Positions 9,134-18,072 of a stretch of 64,000 nucleotides of DNA are shown piece after piece. The translations under genes were made by a program, and so were the position numbers. How positions within the stretch are numbered: position 1 is the first letter of the stretch; each line of letters begins with the position of its first letter. The DNA is from Anaerobacillus isosaccharinicus (GTDB lineage Bacteria; Bacillota; Bacilli; Bacillales; Anaerobacillaceae), in assembly GCF_001866075.3 (NCBI RefSeq), contig NZ_CP063356.1, forward strand, positions 4,578,164 through 4,642,163, given 5' to 3'. The notes below the pieces were generated by a model, which saw only the letters and a program-made list of their open reading frames with translations, was not told where the DNA came from and ran no database searches.

Positions 9134-9205
9134 TTCCCCCCCCATTTCCAGAATGATTCGCAGTGAGTGCGATCATCATATCATAGTTAATTCAAAAAAA
9201 TATTT

Positions 9206-9973
9206 TCAGTCTTTTGTATAAAACGTCCTCATCTCTTCGGCGATATCCTCTAAATTTACGGCGACTTGTGCAATGGAATACCCTATATAAAGTGGCGATG
9301 TAGCGAAACGCGGCAATATTTTCACGAGAATTTTTCCTTCGATTTGATAAAAGAATAAGTTATAACTTCCACATTTAGCAGGGAAGTGATTTAAAATATA
9401 TTGAACAGCTATTTGAGTAAAGTCTGCTAATACGTTACTATCTTCTATGTCTTCCATAATAACATTAAACTCATAAAACCCCATTTTTGGCTTGGTTGAA
9501 ATAGTAAAGAGAACTGACTCTCTTTTTGCAATTATAATTCCCTCAAACTGTTCTAATGTTATATTTTCTGTATAGTCTACTTCGTTCAATCCAACGATCT
9601 GCATATGAGAATGATGAAGTGATCCTCCAGATAATGGACCATGATTTTTAAAAAGCAAAACAGACTTATACTGTTTAGTTTCTATCATCTCAATCCAATG
9701 TTTCAGTGCAAATTCAATTAGATTATATAAGTGCTTTTTATCATATCTTGAAAACTCTTCCTCACATGTTTCGGTTTCAATGAGAACAGTTTGATTTGTA
9801 TTTTTTAAGGTTGGGTATTTATTTTTCAATAAAATAATCGGACCTTCCTCAGCAATAATGTTTTCCAAGTTTACCTTATCGCAAAACGGGCAAGCTGTTG
9901 ATCGATTAATAATACTCTCAGGTTTTTGTCTCCCGATAGAAGGGTCGAATAATAATTGTGATGATCTAGTCAT
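9206..9973 (-). CDS. GalT/HIT-like protein (DUF4931 type)
   Basis: 255 residues. C-P-F-C near residue 28 looks like the zinc-binding pair of galactose-1-phosphate uridylyltransferases. H-H-S-H-M-Q (about 119-124) is a histidine-triad-type H-x-H-x-Q active site, where the middle His would carry the nucleotide. The protein is shorter than GalT (~340) and matches the Bacillus proteins described as DUF4931/GalT-like. A nucleotidyl transferase or hydrolase role is likely, substrate unknown. Start ATG with TGGAGTG upstream; a single-gene unit. Confidence 0.8.
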   Translation of the reverse strand: MTRSSQLLFDPSIGRQKPESIINRSTACPFCDKVNLENIIAEEGPIILLKNKYPTLKNTNQTVLIETETCEEEFSRYDKKHLYNLIEFALKHWIEMIETKQYKSVLLFKNHGPLSGGSLHHSHMQIVGLNEVDYTENITLEQFEGIIIAKRESVLFTISTKPKMGFYEFNVIMEDIEDSNVLADFTQIAVQYILNHFPAKCGSYNLFFYQIEGKILVKILPRFATSPLYIGYSIAQVAVNLEDIAEEMRTFYTKD

Positions 9974-10061
9974 TTAGTTCACTCCAGGTCATTATTAAAG
10001 TATGTAACTCTACTATTCATCATTGACCCTCAAATCCCCTTTATTACCCGTAGAGAATCGA

Positions 10062-10093
10062 CAAAAAGAGCCAAACCTCTAAGATTTAGCTCA
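10062..10093 (-). terminator. Rho-independent terminator of the SDR gene
   Basis: GAGCTAAA and TTTGGCTC form a stem followed on the minus strand by TTTTTG, 12 bp after the stop of the SDR gene at 10105. Confidence 0.7.
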
Positions 10094-10104
10094 ACTTATT
10101 TCTA

Positions 10105-11055
10105 CTATACAAGCAGCTCCTTTTTTGATTCCTTCTCCATCCATTTCAACGTATTGCTTAATCCTTCTTGATAGGTTGTGCTTGAGAGAGCACCAACGCT
10201 CGCTTCATATTTCTTGCCACTTAACACAACTGGTTCTTTCGTTAAATACATCATTTCAACCATTTCTTTCATAAACGGTTGGAAAATCCCCATTAACCGG
10301 ATCATTGATTTTGAAATGGAACGAAATGACTTTGTATAACCAAACTCTTTTCGAAACAACTCGAGTAACTCTTCCCCTGTAATTGGACGACTAGCTGGTA
10401 TATTCCAATTTTGATTATACGTGTCCTCACGTGAGGCTAACTCAATCATTGTCTTCGCAGCATCTAGAGTGTATAAATATTCCCGAGCCACCTTCATTGA
10501 CCCGACAAAATTAGCTGTTTTATTTTGAATAACATTTTTTAAAGTTTCATGCAAAATCGTATTGGCACAGTTAGGACCGTACACATCTGGCATATGAACA
10601 ATTAATGTAGGAACATTGCTATTTTTCAAAGTAGACTCCATCTCAAGGCGCAGTTTCCCCTTTTTCGTATGTGGTGCCTTCTCTGTCTCTTCAGTAACTA
10701 ATTCTAGTTGTCTACCGTATGCATAAACATTATCGACAAAGGCAATTTTTGCTTTAACGCTCTTTGCTGCCCTAATCATTACATCTACACAAATCGGATG
10801 TGTTTGCTCCCATTCTTGATATGGAAAACTGACTGCATGAAAGATAACGTCTACCCCTTGTGATGCATCTGTTACATCAAGGTCTACTAATGCATCACCT
10901 TGAAATATTGTCACTTTTTTTTCATGTCCATAAAGCTTCTCTAACTTCTCTTTTCCCCTGGCAAATGCCACCACTTCAATTCCACGACTGACTAACTCAT
11001 TTACTAACGCATACCCAATCCCACCTGATGCGCCTAACACTAATACTTTCTTCAT
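10105..11055 (-). CDS. NAD(P)-dependent epimerase/dehydratase-like SDR
   Basis: 316 residues, extended short-chain dehydrogenase fold. The N-terminal G-A-S-G-G-I-G (residues 8-14) is the dinucleotide-binding loop; D-V-I-F-H-A-V-S is the strand-4 motif. The usual Y-x-x-x-K active site is not clear (N-V-Y-A-Y-G-R-Q at 109-116 occupies its place), so catalysis may be changed or the protein may be a redox sensor or atypical reductase. A TetR gene lies 107 bp upstream, and both genes carry the same 15-bp palindrome in front, so this is the likely target of that repressor. Confidence 0.85.
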   Translation of the reverse strand: MKKVLVLGASGGIGYALVNELVSRGIEVVAFARGKEKLEKLYGHEKKVTIFQGDALVDLDVTDASQGVDVIFHAVSFPYQEWEQTHPICVDVMIRAAKSVKAKIAFVDNVYAYGRQLELVTEETEKAPHTKKGKLRLEMESTLKNSNVPTLIVHMPDVYGPNCANTILHETLKNVIQNKTANFVGSMKVAREYLYTLDAAKTMIELASREDTYNQNWNIPASRPITGEELLELFRKEFGYTKSFRSISKSMIRLMGIFQPFMKEMVEMMYLTKEPVVLSGKKYEASVGALSSTTYQEGLSNTLKWMEKESKKELLV

Positions 11056-11075
11056 CTTCCATCGCTCCCTTTTAA

Positions 11076-11090
11076 TTAACCACTGGTCAA
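11076..11090. promoter_or_regulatory. TetR operator, SDR-gene copy
   Basis: TTAACC-ACT-GGTCAA, an inverted repeat with half-site TTRACC and a 3-nt centre, 20 bp before the SDR start codon. The same motif, reversed, lies in front of the TetR gene (11752-11766), and TAATTAACC is shared beyond the core. Confidence 0.75.
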
Positions 11091-11161
11091 ATAATCACAA
11101 AAAAATATAGTTGCTAACTCTAGTGACTTTAACAAGAATATGCCATTCACTAGAGCTAGAA

Positions 11162-11734
11162 TTAACTGAGTAGACCTTTCAAGACAAACTCGACGTGCCC
11201 TTCGGCCGGAAGTTTCGCTTCTTCAAAACAGTTCACGTAACCGCGATAATATGCGACAAATCCATGGAGTGAAATAAACGCCGACCAGACATCTTTAATC
11301 GCCAGGTTTTTCTTCGCTAACGAATGAACCGCTTCGGCAAATTTTTGATAACTGTGGAAAGCAGCTTGCTGTGACAAGCTATCCACTTCTGAATTTCTTT
11401 TCATAAACATAATCTCATACTGACTCTGATGATTTAAGCCAAATTCAATAAACCGAAGAAAAATTTGACGGAGTTTTGTTTCATCATCTTCAGAACCTTG
11501 CACAGTCACTTCTACGAGACGATTTAGCTTGGCAAAATCCTCTTCAACAATCCCGTAAAAAAGTTCTGCCTTATTTTTAAAATGATAGTAAATCGCGCCA
11601 TGACTACAACCAAGCTGTTTAGCAATGTTACGCATCGAAACTTTTTGAAATTCCTTATCTACAAACTGAGTTCTCGCCTCTTTTATGATCATCTCTCTTG
11701 TTAGTTCTTCAGAGGCTGGCTTACGAGGGGACAT
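11162..11734 (-). CDS. TetR-family transcriptional repressor
   Basis: 190 residues. The N-terminal helix-turn-helix is classic: IIKEARTQFVDKEF...VSMRNIAKQLGCSHGAIYYHFKNKAELF (about 16-60). The C-terminal ligand/dimer domain is generic. Immediately upstream is a 15-bp palindrome whose twin lies before the neighbouring SDR gene, indicating autoregulation plus control of that gene. The inducer cannot be read from the sequence. Confidence 0.92.
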   Translation of the reverse strand: MSPRKPASEELTREMIIKEARTQFVDKEFQKVSMRNIAKQLGCSHGAIYYHFKNKAELFYGIVEEDFAKLNRLVEVTVQGSEDDETKLRQIFLRFIEFGLNHQSQYEIMFMKRNSEVDSLSQQAAFHSYQKFAEAVHSLAKKNLAIKDVWSAFISLHGFVAYYRGYVNCFEEAKLPAEGHVEFVLKGLLS

Positions 11735-11751
11735 TTGCTCTCTCCTTTTTA

Positions 11752-11766
11752 TTGACCATCGGTTAA
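11752..11766. promoter_or_regulatory. TetR operator, autoregulatory copy
   Basis: TTGACC-ATC-GGTTAA, 17 bp upstream of the TetR start codon; the inverse of the site at 11076-11090. Both have half-sites TTRACC and a 3-nt spacer. Confidence 0.75.
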
Positions 11767-12091
11767 TTAGATTGTATTACCATTTTTATAATTTTTCAAG
11801 GGGTTCTAAATTATTTTTATACACATGAATGTACGGTACGAAAACTTTCACTTCAAACAAAGGAAATCGGCTTCAGAAACTATTTTGGAGGACAGGCAAT
11901 CCGCTATTTCATCAAAACTAACTCATCATTGACTACTCGAGAACACCAGAAACTACTATCTGCTTTGTTTCGAACTCCAATTAAAATTTTACAATAAAAC
12001 ATGAGCCAATTACCTTCATCCCTAACTTGAAGAGACATGAGCGAAGAAAAAATACGATTCCCTTAAGCGATAAATTAAAACTAACCACAAC
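11767..12091. other. Intergenic stretch without recognisable features
   Basis: Between the TetR operator and the SASP terminator. Only very short frames without ribosome binding sites occur; no hairpin or repeat stands out. Confidence 0.5.
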
Positions 12092-12128
12092 AAAGAGGGT
12101 GACTCAAAGCTTTTGAGTCACCCTCTTT
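12092..12128. terminator. Two-way terminator after the SASP gene
   Basis: AAAGAGGGTGACTCAAA and TTTGAGTCACCCTCTTT make a nearly perfect 17-bp stem with T/A runs on both sides. The stem core GAGGGTGACTCA recurs in the long hairpin at 35849-35976. Confidence 0.85.
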
Positions 12129-12151
12129 AACCTAACTTAAGTATTTTAAAA

Positions 12152-12346
12152 TTATCGAACCATTGTTGACTGCGCCATCTGCACAAGTCGTTTTGTAATT
12201 TCTCCTCCAACAGATCCATTTGCTCGTGAAGTAGCTTCAGGACCAAGATTCACTCCAAATTCAGAAGCGATTTCAAACTTCATTTGGTCGATTGCCTGTT
12301 GACGGTTTGGTACTACTAAGTTGTTGTTATTGTTAGACCGTGCCAT
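12152..12346 (-). CDS. Alpha/beta-type small acid-soluble spore protein
   Basis: 64 residues, MARSNNNN...: coats and protects DNA in the dormant spore and is degraded at germination. The germination-protease site F-E-I-A-S-E-F is present, and the two conserved family blocks ([29 protein letters not shown]) are intact. The start is the ATG at 12346, since AAGGAG sits the right distance before it and an ATG at 12355 directly abuts that site. Made in the forespore, normally by sigma-G; I could not find a convincing sigma-G promoter. Confidence 0.95.
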   Translation of the reverse strand: MARSNNNNNLVVPNRQQAIDQMKFEIASEFGVNLGPEATSRANGSVGGEITKRLVQMAQSTMVR

Positions 12347-12456
12347 ATACTTCATCTCCTTTTTAATTAGAATTAAATCCTTGTAATAAGTAGTCTTTGT
12401 TCCAAAATTTGTTTTATGAGTACCTTTTTTTGGTAAATGTATAAAGATCTAAAAAG

Positions 12457-12491
12457 TAAAAATAACCGTTCCATTGTCATTTGAAACGGTT
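12457..12491 (-). terminator. Rho-independent terminator
   Basis: AACCGTTTC and GAACGGTT form a stem with an 11-nt loop followed on the minus strand by ATTTTTACTTTT, directly after the amidohydrolase stop. Confidence 0.75.
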
Positions 12492-12501
12492 ACTATGGAT
12501 T

Positions 12502-13800
12502 TTATTCTGTTAGGTCCTCAATCAAATTTTTTAATACATGGGCTGCAATGACACAATCATTTAAAGACGTCCACTCTTTAGGGTTATGACTTATCCCATC
12601 CTTACTTCGAACAAATAACATTGCTGTTGGTATGTGACGACCAATAATCATTGCATCATGCCCAGCTCCACTCGGCAACAAATAGGATTCAATGCCTTGC
12701 TCTTCAATAGCCTTCATCACTTTTCCTTGCATTTGAAAAGAAATCGGCACAGGGGCAATTCTAATATTCTCAACAACTTCTAACGTAATCTCCCTTAATT
12801 CGGCAACTTCCTTAGCCATTGTGATAATCTCATCGATTAACAAATCCCTAGTATCTTTATGGATGTCACGAACGTCCACCGTTAACGTTACTTTACCAGG
12901 GATAACATTAATCCCATTTGGGTGGACGTGAAGTTGACCAACAGTTGCCACAGCAGTAGAACTTACTTCTTTTGGGAATCGTTCTAATTCTTGAATAAAT
13001 AAACTAGCTGCAATTAACGCATCTTTTCGGTCGTTCATCGGTGTATTCCCAGCATGTCCTGCTTCACCATGAAAAGTTAGCTCAAGCCAACAAGGTCCAG
13101 CAATTCCTGTTACAACGCCTACAGGAAGGTTCTGATTTTCTAATTGTTTTCCTTGTTCGATATGAACTTCTATAAAAGCAGCTATTTCCTTCAACTCACG
13201 TTTAGAGTCGAAATATCCACTAACCGTTATACCGTCTTTTTCAATCACTTTTTGAAACGAGTCTCCGTTGACGTCTATTAGCTTTAGTTGTTCCTCCTGG
13301 TTTACATCTCCGACCATTGCTGTACTTCCACTTAAACCACCCTTAAAGCGAGAACCTTCTTCATCGGTAAAAATGGCAACCTCGTAGGACACTCTTGGCT
13401 GATAACCTGTTTTCTTCCATGCTTCTACAACTTCAAGTGCAGTGAGCACTCCAAGAGGGCCATCAAAATGCCCTCCATTAGGAACGGAATCTAGATGAGA
13501 ACCAGAAAGAACAATAGGAGCCTCACTGTCTGTCCCATTCATTCTACCAAAAACATTGCCAGCACCATCTTCACGGACATCTAAGCCAGCTTCTTTCATC
13601 CATCTCTTTACCTGCTCTTTTGCCTGCCGTTCTTCAGTTGAAAAACCCATCCTGCTAGAACCATTCTCTGATGTTAACCCAATTTCAGATAACTTTGCCA
13701 ACCTTGTTGCTACCCGTTCTCCATCGATACCTGAACGATTAAAACTAGCATCATATCCATGCATTAATTGGTTATAAAATTGTTGGGGAAACTCATTCAT
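12502..13800 (-). CDS. M20-family Zn amidohydrolase (N-carbamoyl amino acid hydrolase/allantoate type)
   Basis: 432 residues. Di-zinc amidohydrolase of the HyuC/AllC branch: G-S-H-L-D-S-V (first metal ligand His and the Asp after it), H-F-D-G-P-L-G-V (bridging Asp), D-E-E-G-S-R-F (catalytic Glu pair), H-I-E-Q-G, and the C-terminal GISHNPKEW. It hydrolyses N-carbamoyl amino acids or ureido compounds; the exact substrate cannot be set. Start ATG at 13800 overlaps the TGA of the upstream exporter gene by 4 nt and has GGAGAG upstream; a longer frame reaching 13971 runs inside that gene and is not used. Cotranscribed with the DMT-type transporter. Confidence 0.9.
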   Translation of the reverse strand: MNEFPQQFYNQLMHGYDASFNRSGIDGERVATRLAKLSEIGLTSENGSSRMGFSTEERQAKEQVKRWMKEAGLDVREDGAGNVFGRMNGTDSEAPIVLSGSHLDSVPNGGHFDGPLGVLTALEVVEAWKKTGYQPRVSYEVAIFTDEEGSRFKGGLSGSTAMVGDVNQEEQLKLIDVNGDSFQKVIEKDGITVSGYFDSKRELKEIAAFIEVHIEQGKQLENQNLPVGVVTGIAGPCWLELTFHGEAGHAGNTPMNDRKDALIAASLFIQELERFPKEVSSTAVATVGQLHVHPNGINVIPGKVTLTVDVRDIHKDTRDLLIDEIITMAKEVAELREITLEVVENIRIAPVPISFQMQGKVMKAIEEQGIESYLLPSGAGHDAMIIGRHIPTAMLFVRSKDGISHNPKEWTSLNDCVIAAHVLKNLIEDLTE

Positions 13801-14732
13801 GCTCTTTTTCTCTCCTTCATTAGAGATGGAATTTGTTTTTTCTCTTCTTTTATCCGAGATAGAATCACAATCGTGGCCATAATACAAAAAGCCCCTAGCC
13901 ATTCCGACATACCAAAAGGTACTTGTAACCAAATTACAGATAAAATTGCTGCTGATAATGGTTCTGCACACGCTAATAAACTTGTCTCAGTGGCTTTCAA
14001 ATATTTCAAGCTTTCTAAATAACATATAAACGCAATAAGTGTTCCAAAGAGAATAACAAAGGAAACCGCAACTATCGAACTAGCTGAAAAATCCCCTTCT
14101 ACTTTCCATGGAGGATGAAAAAAGCTCATTCCAATTCCACCTATAATCATCCCCCAACCAACGACGACAAGTGAACCATATTGTTTTAACAGTTTAATCG
14201 GTTGAAGAGTATAAAAAGCTAACGCAAATGCCGAAGCAATTCCCCAGAATAAGGCCCCTCCCGAAATGGAAAGCTCGCGAAAGTTGCCATGAGTAACTAA
14301 TAAAAAAGTTCCAACTAAAGCTAAAATGATTGCAATGACTTGTGTCCTTGTAGGTAAATTCTTTAGTTTAAGAGCAACAAAAACAACTATCATAGCAGGG
14401 GCTAAATATTGAAGTAAAGTTGCTGTCGCTGCATTCGATGCTTCAATTGCAGCAAAATATGTATATTGAACGGCTAATAAACCAAAAATGCCAAAGCAAA
14501 ATAAACTTAGCCAATGCCCTTTCCAAATTAACCAAACATTATGATCCTGTCTTAATATGGAAATACCCAAAATAAGCCCACCTGAAACTAATAATCTAAC
14601 AACAACTAGCCAAGCAACACTAACACCATGATCTTGAAACAAATATTGGGCAACAGTACCTGATACTCCCCAACAAATCGCCGCGGTAAGAACAAGAATA
14701 ATCCCAACTAGCCTTCCTCTATCTAAACTCAT
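13797..14732 (-). CDS. DMT-superfamily (EamA) transporter
   Basis: 311 residues with ten membrane segments in two EamA repeats (about 10-145 and 158-295), the usual build of metabolite exporters such as RhaT/YdcZ relatives. Good ribosome binding site (GTGAGGA) before ATG. Its stop overlaps the start of the amidohydrolase gene, so the pair may import or export a compound handled by that enzyme. The C-terminus is basic (KEERKRA-like). Confidence 0.9.
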   Translation of the reverse strand: MSLDRGRLVGIILVLTAAICWGVSGTVAQYLFQDHGVSVAWLVVVRLLVSGGLILGISILRQDHNVWLIWKGHWLSLFCFGIFGLLAVQYTYFAAIEASNAATATLLQYLAPAMIVVFVALKLKNLPTRTQVIAIILALVGTFLLVTHGNFRELSISGGALFWGIASAFALAFYTLQPIKLLKQYGSLVVVGWGMIIGGIGMSFFHPPWKVEGDFSASSIVAVSFVILFGTLIAFICYLESLKYLKATETSLLACAEPLSAAILSVIWLQVPFGMSEWLGAFCIMATIVILSRIKEEKKQIPSLMKERKRA

Positions 14733-14996
14733 ACCTGTTCCTCACTTTTATGTTAAAATTCTTCCATATATTCATCTTTATTATCATAGATTATACTACT
14801 TTTTGAAAGTGGAAATAATCACAACATTTGAATAATTAAATAGACCTAATTACTATATCGTACAAAAACCTACACGAACTCTTTTTATTTCCAAAATTAA
14901 CCTCCACTATGTTGTGTCGTCTTCTGCAATAAAAAGTTACATGTTTTTTAAACAAATTTATTACAAATTTTTCTTTTCTCATTTGCCTCAAATACT
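14733..14996. other. Intergenic stretch without recognisable genes
   Basis: AT-rich region upstream of the DMT transporter; presumably carries its promoter, but no box matches well enough to mark. Confidence 0.4.
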
Positions 14997-15035
14997 AAAA
15001 AAACATGACATCCAATCTATCATTGGATTCATGTC
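14997..15035 (-). terminator. Rho-independent terminator of the lipoprotein gene
   Basis: ACATGAATCCAAT and ATTGGATGTCATGT form a long stem with a 5-nt loop followed on the minus strand by seven T. Confidence 0.8.
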
Positions 15036-15121
15036 TTTTGATATTTGTAAATAAAAGTTCCTTTAGAATATACTTCGAAGCATCAGCCTCAACTAATCCA
15101 TAATTAACAATTCATCATTCC

Positions 15122-15571
15122 CTACCATTTCACTTTTACAGTTCCCGTAGCCTCGATACCATCAATAACAATCATAATTCGGTCAGTTTCATTTGTAACC
15201 ATCATTATCCCTCCAACACCCTGGAGATTTGTTTGTTCGTTTATATCAATTTTTAAGTTTCCTTCTTTTACACTGAGCCATCCAGTTTCCTCCAATATTT
15301 CTCCGTTATAATCACGTAATTCAATATTTATGTCACCTTCTTCTATATTGATCTCGTAACTAAACTTATATTCTTTTTCTGTAGTCATAAATGAATAAAT
15401 TATTTCTCCATGTAATTGTTCAAAGCTAACATCAATAGAGGCAAATGCCGAATTCTCTTCAAGATAAGAATATGTCGCATTAAATTCATGATATAAAACG
15501 TCATCATCACACCCCACTATACCAAAAAGAAAGAGTATTAACGGGATAATAATTATCATTTTCTTCTCCAT
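15122..15571 (-). CDS. Small lipoprotein of unknown function
   Basis: 149 residues from ATG at 15571, preceded by GGAGGT. Leader MEKKMIIIIPLILFLFGIVG followed by Cys (lipobox G-I-V-G-C), so it is anchored on the outer face of the membrane. The mature domain is all-beta looking and acidic. It is a single gene, with a T7 terminator 90 bp downstream. No family recognised. Confidence 0.8.
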   Translation of the reverse strand: MEKKMIIIIPLILFLFGIVGCDDDVLYHEFNATYSYLEENSAFASIDVSFEQLHGEIIYSFMTTEKEYKFSYEINIEEGDINIELRDYNGEILEETGWLSVKEGNLKIDINEQTNLQGVGGIMMVTNETDRIMIVIDGIEATGTVKVKW

Positions 15572-15749
15572 TAAACTACCTCCGTTCACTGTGAAAATAA
15601 ATAATTATAACCCGTATATTTTAACATATACTTCCACTTTGATTATATAGTAAATTAGCTCAAGCCAGTTGATATCTTCGGTACACATATTCTTTGAACT
15701 TGTCTCATATTCATTAAGTAACTTTGAAGTTTGTTGGGGGATAAGCATT

Positions 15750-17078
15750 ATGAAGCTTTTTTATCGTGGAGTTATATTATTAGCAATCGCTGCTTTTTTC
15801 GGCGAAAGTCTTGAACTAATTATTAACATCGTCTTGGCAAGAGAGTTAGGAGAACAAGGGTTAGGACTTTACATGTCGATCCTCCCTACCATTATGCTAA
15901 TAGCTGTACTTGCTAGCATGGAATTACCTATTTCAATTTCTAAGTTTGTGGCAGAGAAAGACAAACGCTTCCATCGTAGTATGTTATTACACGCCATTGG
16001 GTTGGCTACATTAATTACCGTATTCTTTTTAGTGATCTCCATAATTTTACTTCCGTTTATACCTGTGTTTGATCAATACCATCAATATGTGAGAATTCTT
16101 GTCTACATTCTGATTCCGATCATCTCCTTTTCAGCTGTTTTCCGTGGCTACTTCATGGGTTCTCAACAAATGGGTAAGATTGCTTTTTCAAATTTTTTAC
16201 GAAGGGCATTTCAACTACTCCTACTAGTCTTTGTCTATCAATTTTTTCAGTTCGAGCAAGAAGTAGCTCTGTTAATTGCTTTATGTACATTAATCGCTAG
16301 TGAGTTTGTGGTGTTTGCCTTTATGGCTACTTCGTTCTTCATTCAATTGAGGTCAGAAAGAAACCATCCAAGTTCCCCAATTGACGGAGCTACCGTTAGA
16401 CGAGGCTTACTTAATGTCTCGCTACCAATGACAGGTGTGAGAATTTTCCATTCTGTTACGTTTGCGGTAAAGCCCTTTTTAATCAAGGCTGCACTTATGA
16501 ATGCAGGCTTGACTGAAGCAACGGCAATGGCTCAGTTTGGAAAGCTAGCTGGGGTTGCTTTTTCAATTGGGTTTTTCCCAGCGTTTATTGCGTACTCTTT
16601 ACTAATCGTTTTAATCCCAACGGTGGCTGAAGCCTATTCGAAAAGTGACTATCATAAACTCCAACAATTACTTGTAAAAGTAATGAAAATAACTCTAGGT
16701 TACGGAATTCCATCCGTGCTCATTTTTTACTTTTTTGCCGAACCGTTAACAGGGCTATTTTTTAAAAATTCGCCAGCTATCATCTACTTGCAGCTTTTAG
16801 TCCCTTATTTCTTATTTCACTTTCTAGTCATCCCCCTTCAAGCTTATTTAATTGGGTTAGGCTTAGTGAAGGACGCACTCTTGCATGCTGTATGGTCGAC
16901 ACTCATTTCTTTCTTAATGATGTACTTTCTAGGCTCAATGGCCTCGTTGCAAATGCATGGGATTATCATTGGGATGAACACTGGTGTCGTGTTACTTACA
17001 TTAATGCATTACGTCACTGTTTGTCATAAAATTGGAATTTCATTAACATTGCGTAATCCTGCTTTTAATAGACTGTAA
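15750..17078 (+). CDS. SpoVB/MurJ-like lipid flippase (MOP superfamily)
   Basis: 442 residues, about 12-14 membrane segments. Near the N-terminus it has the G-x-x-L-x-x-x-I-N-I-V-L-A-R-E-L-G-x-x-G-L-G-L-Y signature seen in SpoVB/YtgP-type polysaccharide or lipid II flippases. The start is ATG at 15750 with GGGGGAT upstream; an earlier ATG at 15669 lacks a site. SpoVB of B. subtilis (518 residues) is needed for spore cortex; this shorter relative could serve spores or another wall polymer. Stands alone, ended by the two-way terminator at 17131. Confidence 0.85.
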   Translation: MKLFYRGVILLAIAAFFGESLELIINIVLARELGEQGLGLYMSILPTIMLIAVLASMELPISISKFVAEKDKRFHRSMLLHAIGLATLITVFFLVISIILLPFIPVFDQYHQYVRILVYILIPIISFSAVFRGYFMGSQQMGKIAFSNFLRRAFQLLLLVFVYQFFQFEQEVALLIALCTLIASEFVVFAFMATSFFIQLRSERNHPSSPIDGATVRRGLLNVSLPMTGVRIFHSVTFAVKPFLIKAALMNAGLTEATAMAQFGKLAGVAFSIGFFPAFIAYSLLIVLIPTVAEAYSKSDYHKLQQLLVKVMKITLGYGIPSVLIFYFFAEPLTGLFFKNSPAIIYLQLLVPYFLFHFLVIPLQAYLIGLGLVKDALLHAVWSTLISFLMMYFLGSMASLQMHGIIIGMNTGVVLLTLMHYVTVCHKIGISLTLRNPAFNRL

Positions 17079-17130
17079 AATAAAAAGCAGTACAGATGGC
17101 GAGACATACATTGTATCGAATTACGTAAAA

Positions 17131-17166
17131 AATAAGCAAGCCACTAAAAAGTAGCTTGCTTATTTT
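17131..17166. terminator. Two-way terminator
   Basis: AATAAGCAAGCCACT and AGTAGCTTGCTTATT form a 15-bp stem with one mismatch between the convergent flippase and azoreductase genes. Confidence 0.8.
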
Positions 17167-17191
17167 AGTAAAACTTGTAGCCGCACACAAA

Positions 17192-17827
17192 TTAAAAAGT
17201 ATGTGCTAAATCCTTTGCTCGTGCAATTGCATTTTCTTTAATTTCAAGTGCCTTTTCTGGCAATGCATTATGTCCCTCAATAAAGAGACCCTCAATAGAA
17301 GGAACACCAAAGAACTGCATCATCACATTTATATAGCGGTGTCCCATTTCCATTTGAGCAGCTGGCTCTTCAGAATAAAAACCACCACGTGCTTGAATAT
17401 GCAATGCCTTTTTATCTACCAATAAACCGACTGGGCCTTGCTCTGTGTATTTAAAAGTTTTACCTGCAACAGCAACAGAATCAAGATAGGCTTTCATGAC
17501 TGCCGGGAAAGAAAAATTCCATAAAGGCGTAACAAATACATATTTATCAGCACTAATAAATTGCTCGGATAACTCCGAGAGTCTGCCTACCTTAGCTTTC
17601 TCATTCGTAGGAAGCTCATTAAAATCTACACCAGAACGTAATTTCTCCCAACCGCTGAATACATCCGCATCTATATGTGGGATATTTTCTTTAAAAAGGT
17701 CAATATGAATAATTTCATCATTCGGATTTACCTCTTTATAAGATTTAATAAATGTTTCACCTACTGCCATACTATGGGATTTAGTGTGATCAAGGGGATG
17801 AGCAGTAATATACAATACTTTTGCCAT
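17192..17827 (-). CDS. azoR: FMN-dependent NADH-azoreductase
   Basis: 211 residues, flavodoxin-like quinone/azo reductase. Visible: the N-terminal strand and loop [16 protein letters not shown] binding FMN phosphate, [35 protein letters not shown] typical of AzoR, and ARGGFYS. It reduces quinones and azo compounds with NADH, a detoxification role. It is divergent from a MarR-family gene, with palindromes in between, as in the quinone-responsive MhqR-type systems of Bacillus. Several AzoR paralogues are common, so the number or suffix is not assigned. Confidence 0.9.
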   Translation of the reverse strand: MAKVLYITAHPLDHTKSHSMAVGETFIKSYKEVNPNDEIIHIDLFKENIPHIDADVFSGWEKLRSGVDFNELPTNEKAKVGRLSELSEQFISADKYVFVTPLWNFSFPAVMKAYLDSVAVAGKTFKYTEQGPVGLLVDKKALHIQARGGFYSEEPAAQMEMGHRYINVMMQFFGVPSIEGLFIEGHNALPEKALEIKENAIARAKDLAHTF

Positions 17828-17864
17828 GTTAATATCTATCCTTTCGATTATAAACTATATTTTA

Positions 17865-17878
17865 GTTGCTACAGCAAC
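17865..17878. promoter_or_regulatory. Palindrome before azoR (probable MarR operator)
   Basis: GTTGCT-AC-AGCAAC, a perfect 6-bp inverted repeat about 40 bp upstream of the azoreductase start. It shares the half-site AGTTGC with the palindrome at 17906-17929. Confidence 0.65.
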
Positions 17879-17905
17879 CTTTTAACATTTTCTATACTAC
17901 CAATA

Positions 17906-17929
17906 AAATAGTTGCTATTGCAACTATTT
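17906..17929. promoter_or_regulatory. Long perfect palindrome in the azoR-marR intergenic region
   Basis: Arms AAATAGTTGC and GCAACTATTT around a TATT centre, 24 bp with no mismatch. It is placed to control both divergent genes. A further AGCAACTA half-site follows the marR promoter at about 18041. Confidence 0.7.
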
Positions 17930-18002
17930 AAACTCTGAGCTCTTTGACACCGAAGGATTAAATAATTATTGATTTTAAGAAATTAACAAAATTCAACTAC
18001 AA

Positions 18003-18031
18003 TTGACATTATCAGTTAATTTTTCTAAACT
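18003..18031 (+). promoter_or_regulatory. Sigma-A-like promoter of the MarR gene
   Basis: TTGACA, 17 nt, TAAACT, about 40 bp upstream of the MarR start. An AGCAACTAATAACTGC imperfect palindrome sits just downstream, where a bound repressor would block transcription. Confidence 0.6.
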
Positions 18032-18072
18032 AGTTTTTATAGCAACTAATAACTGCAAGGTGAGGGATTTTT

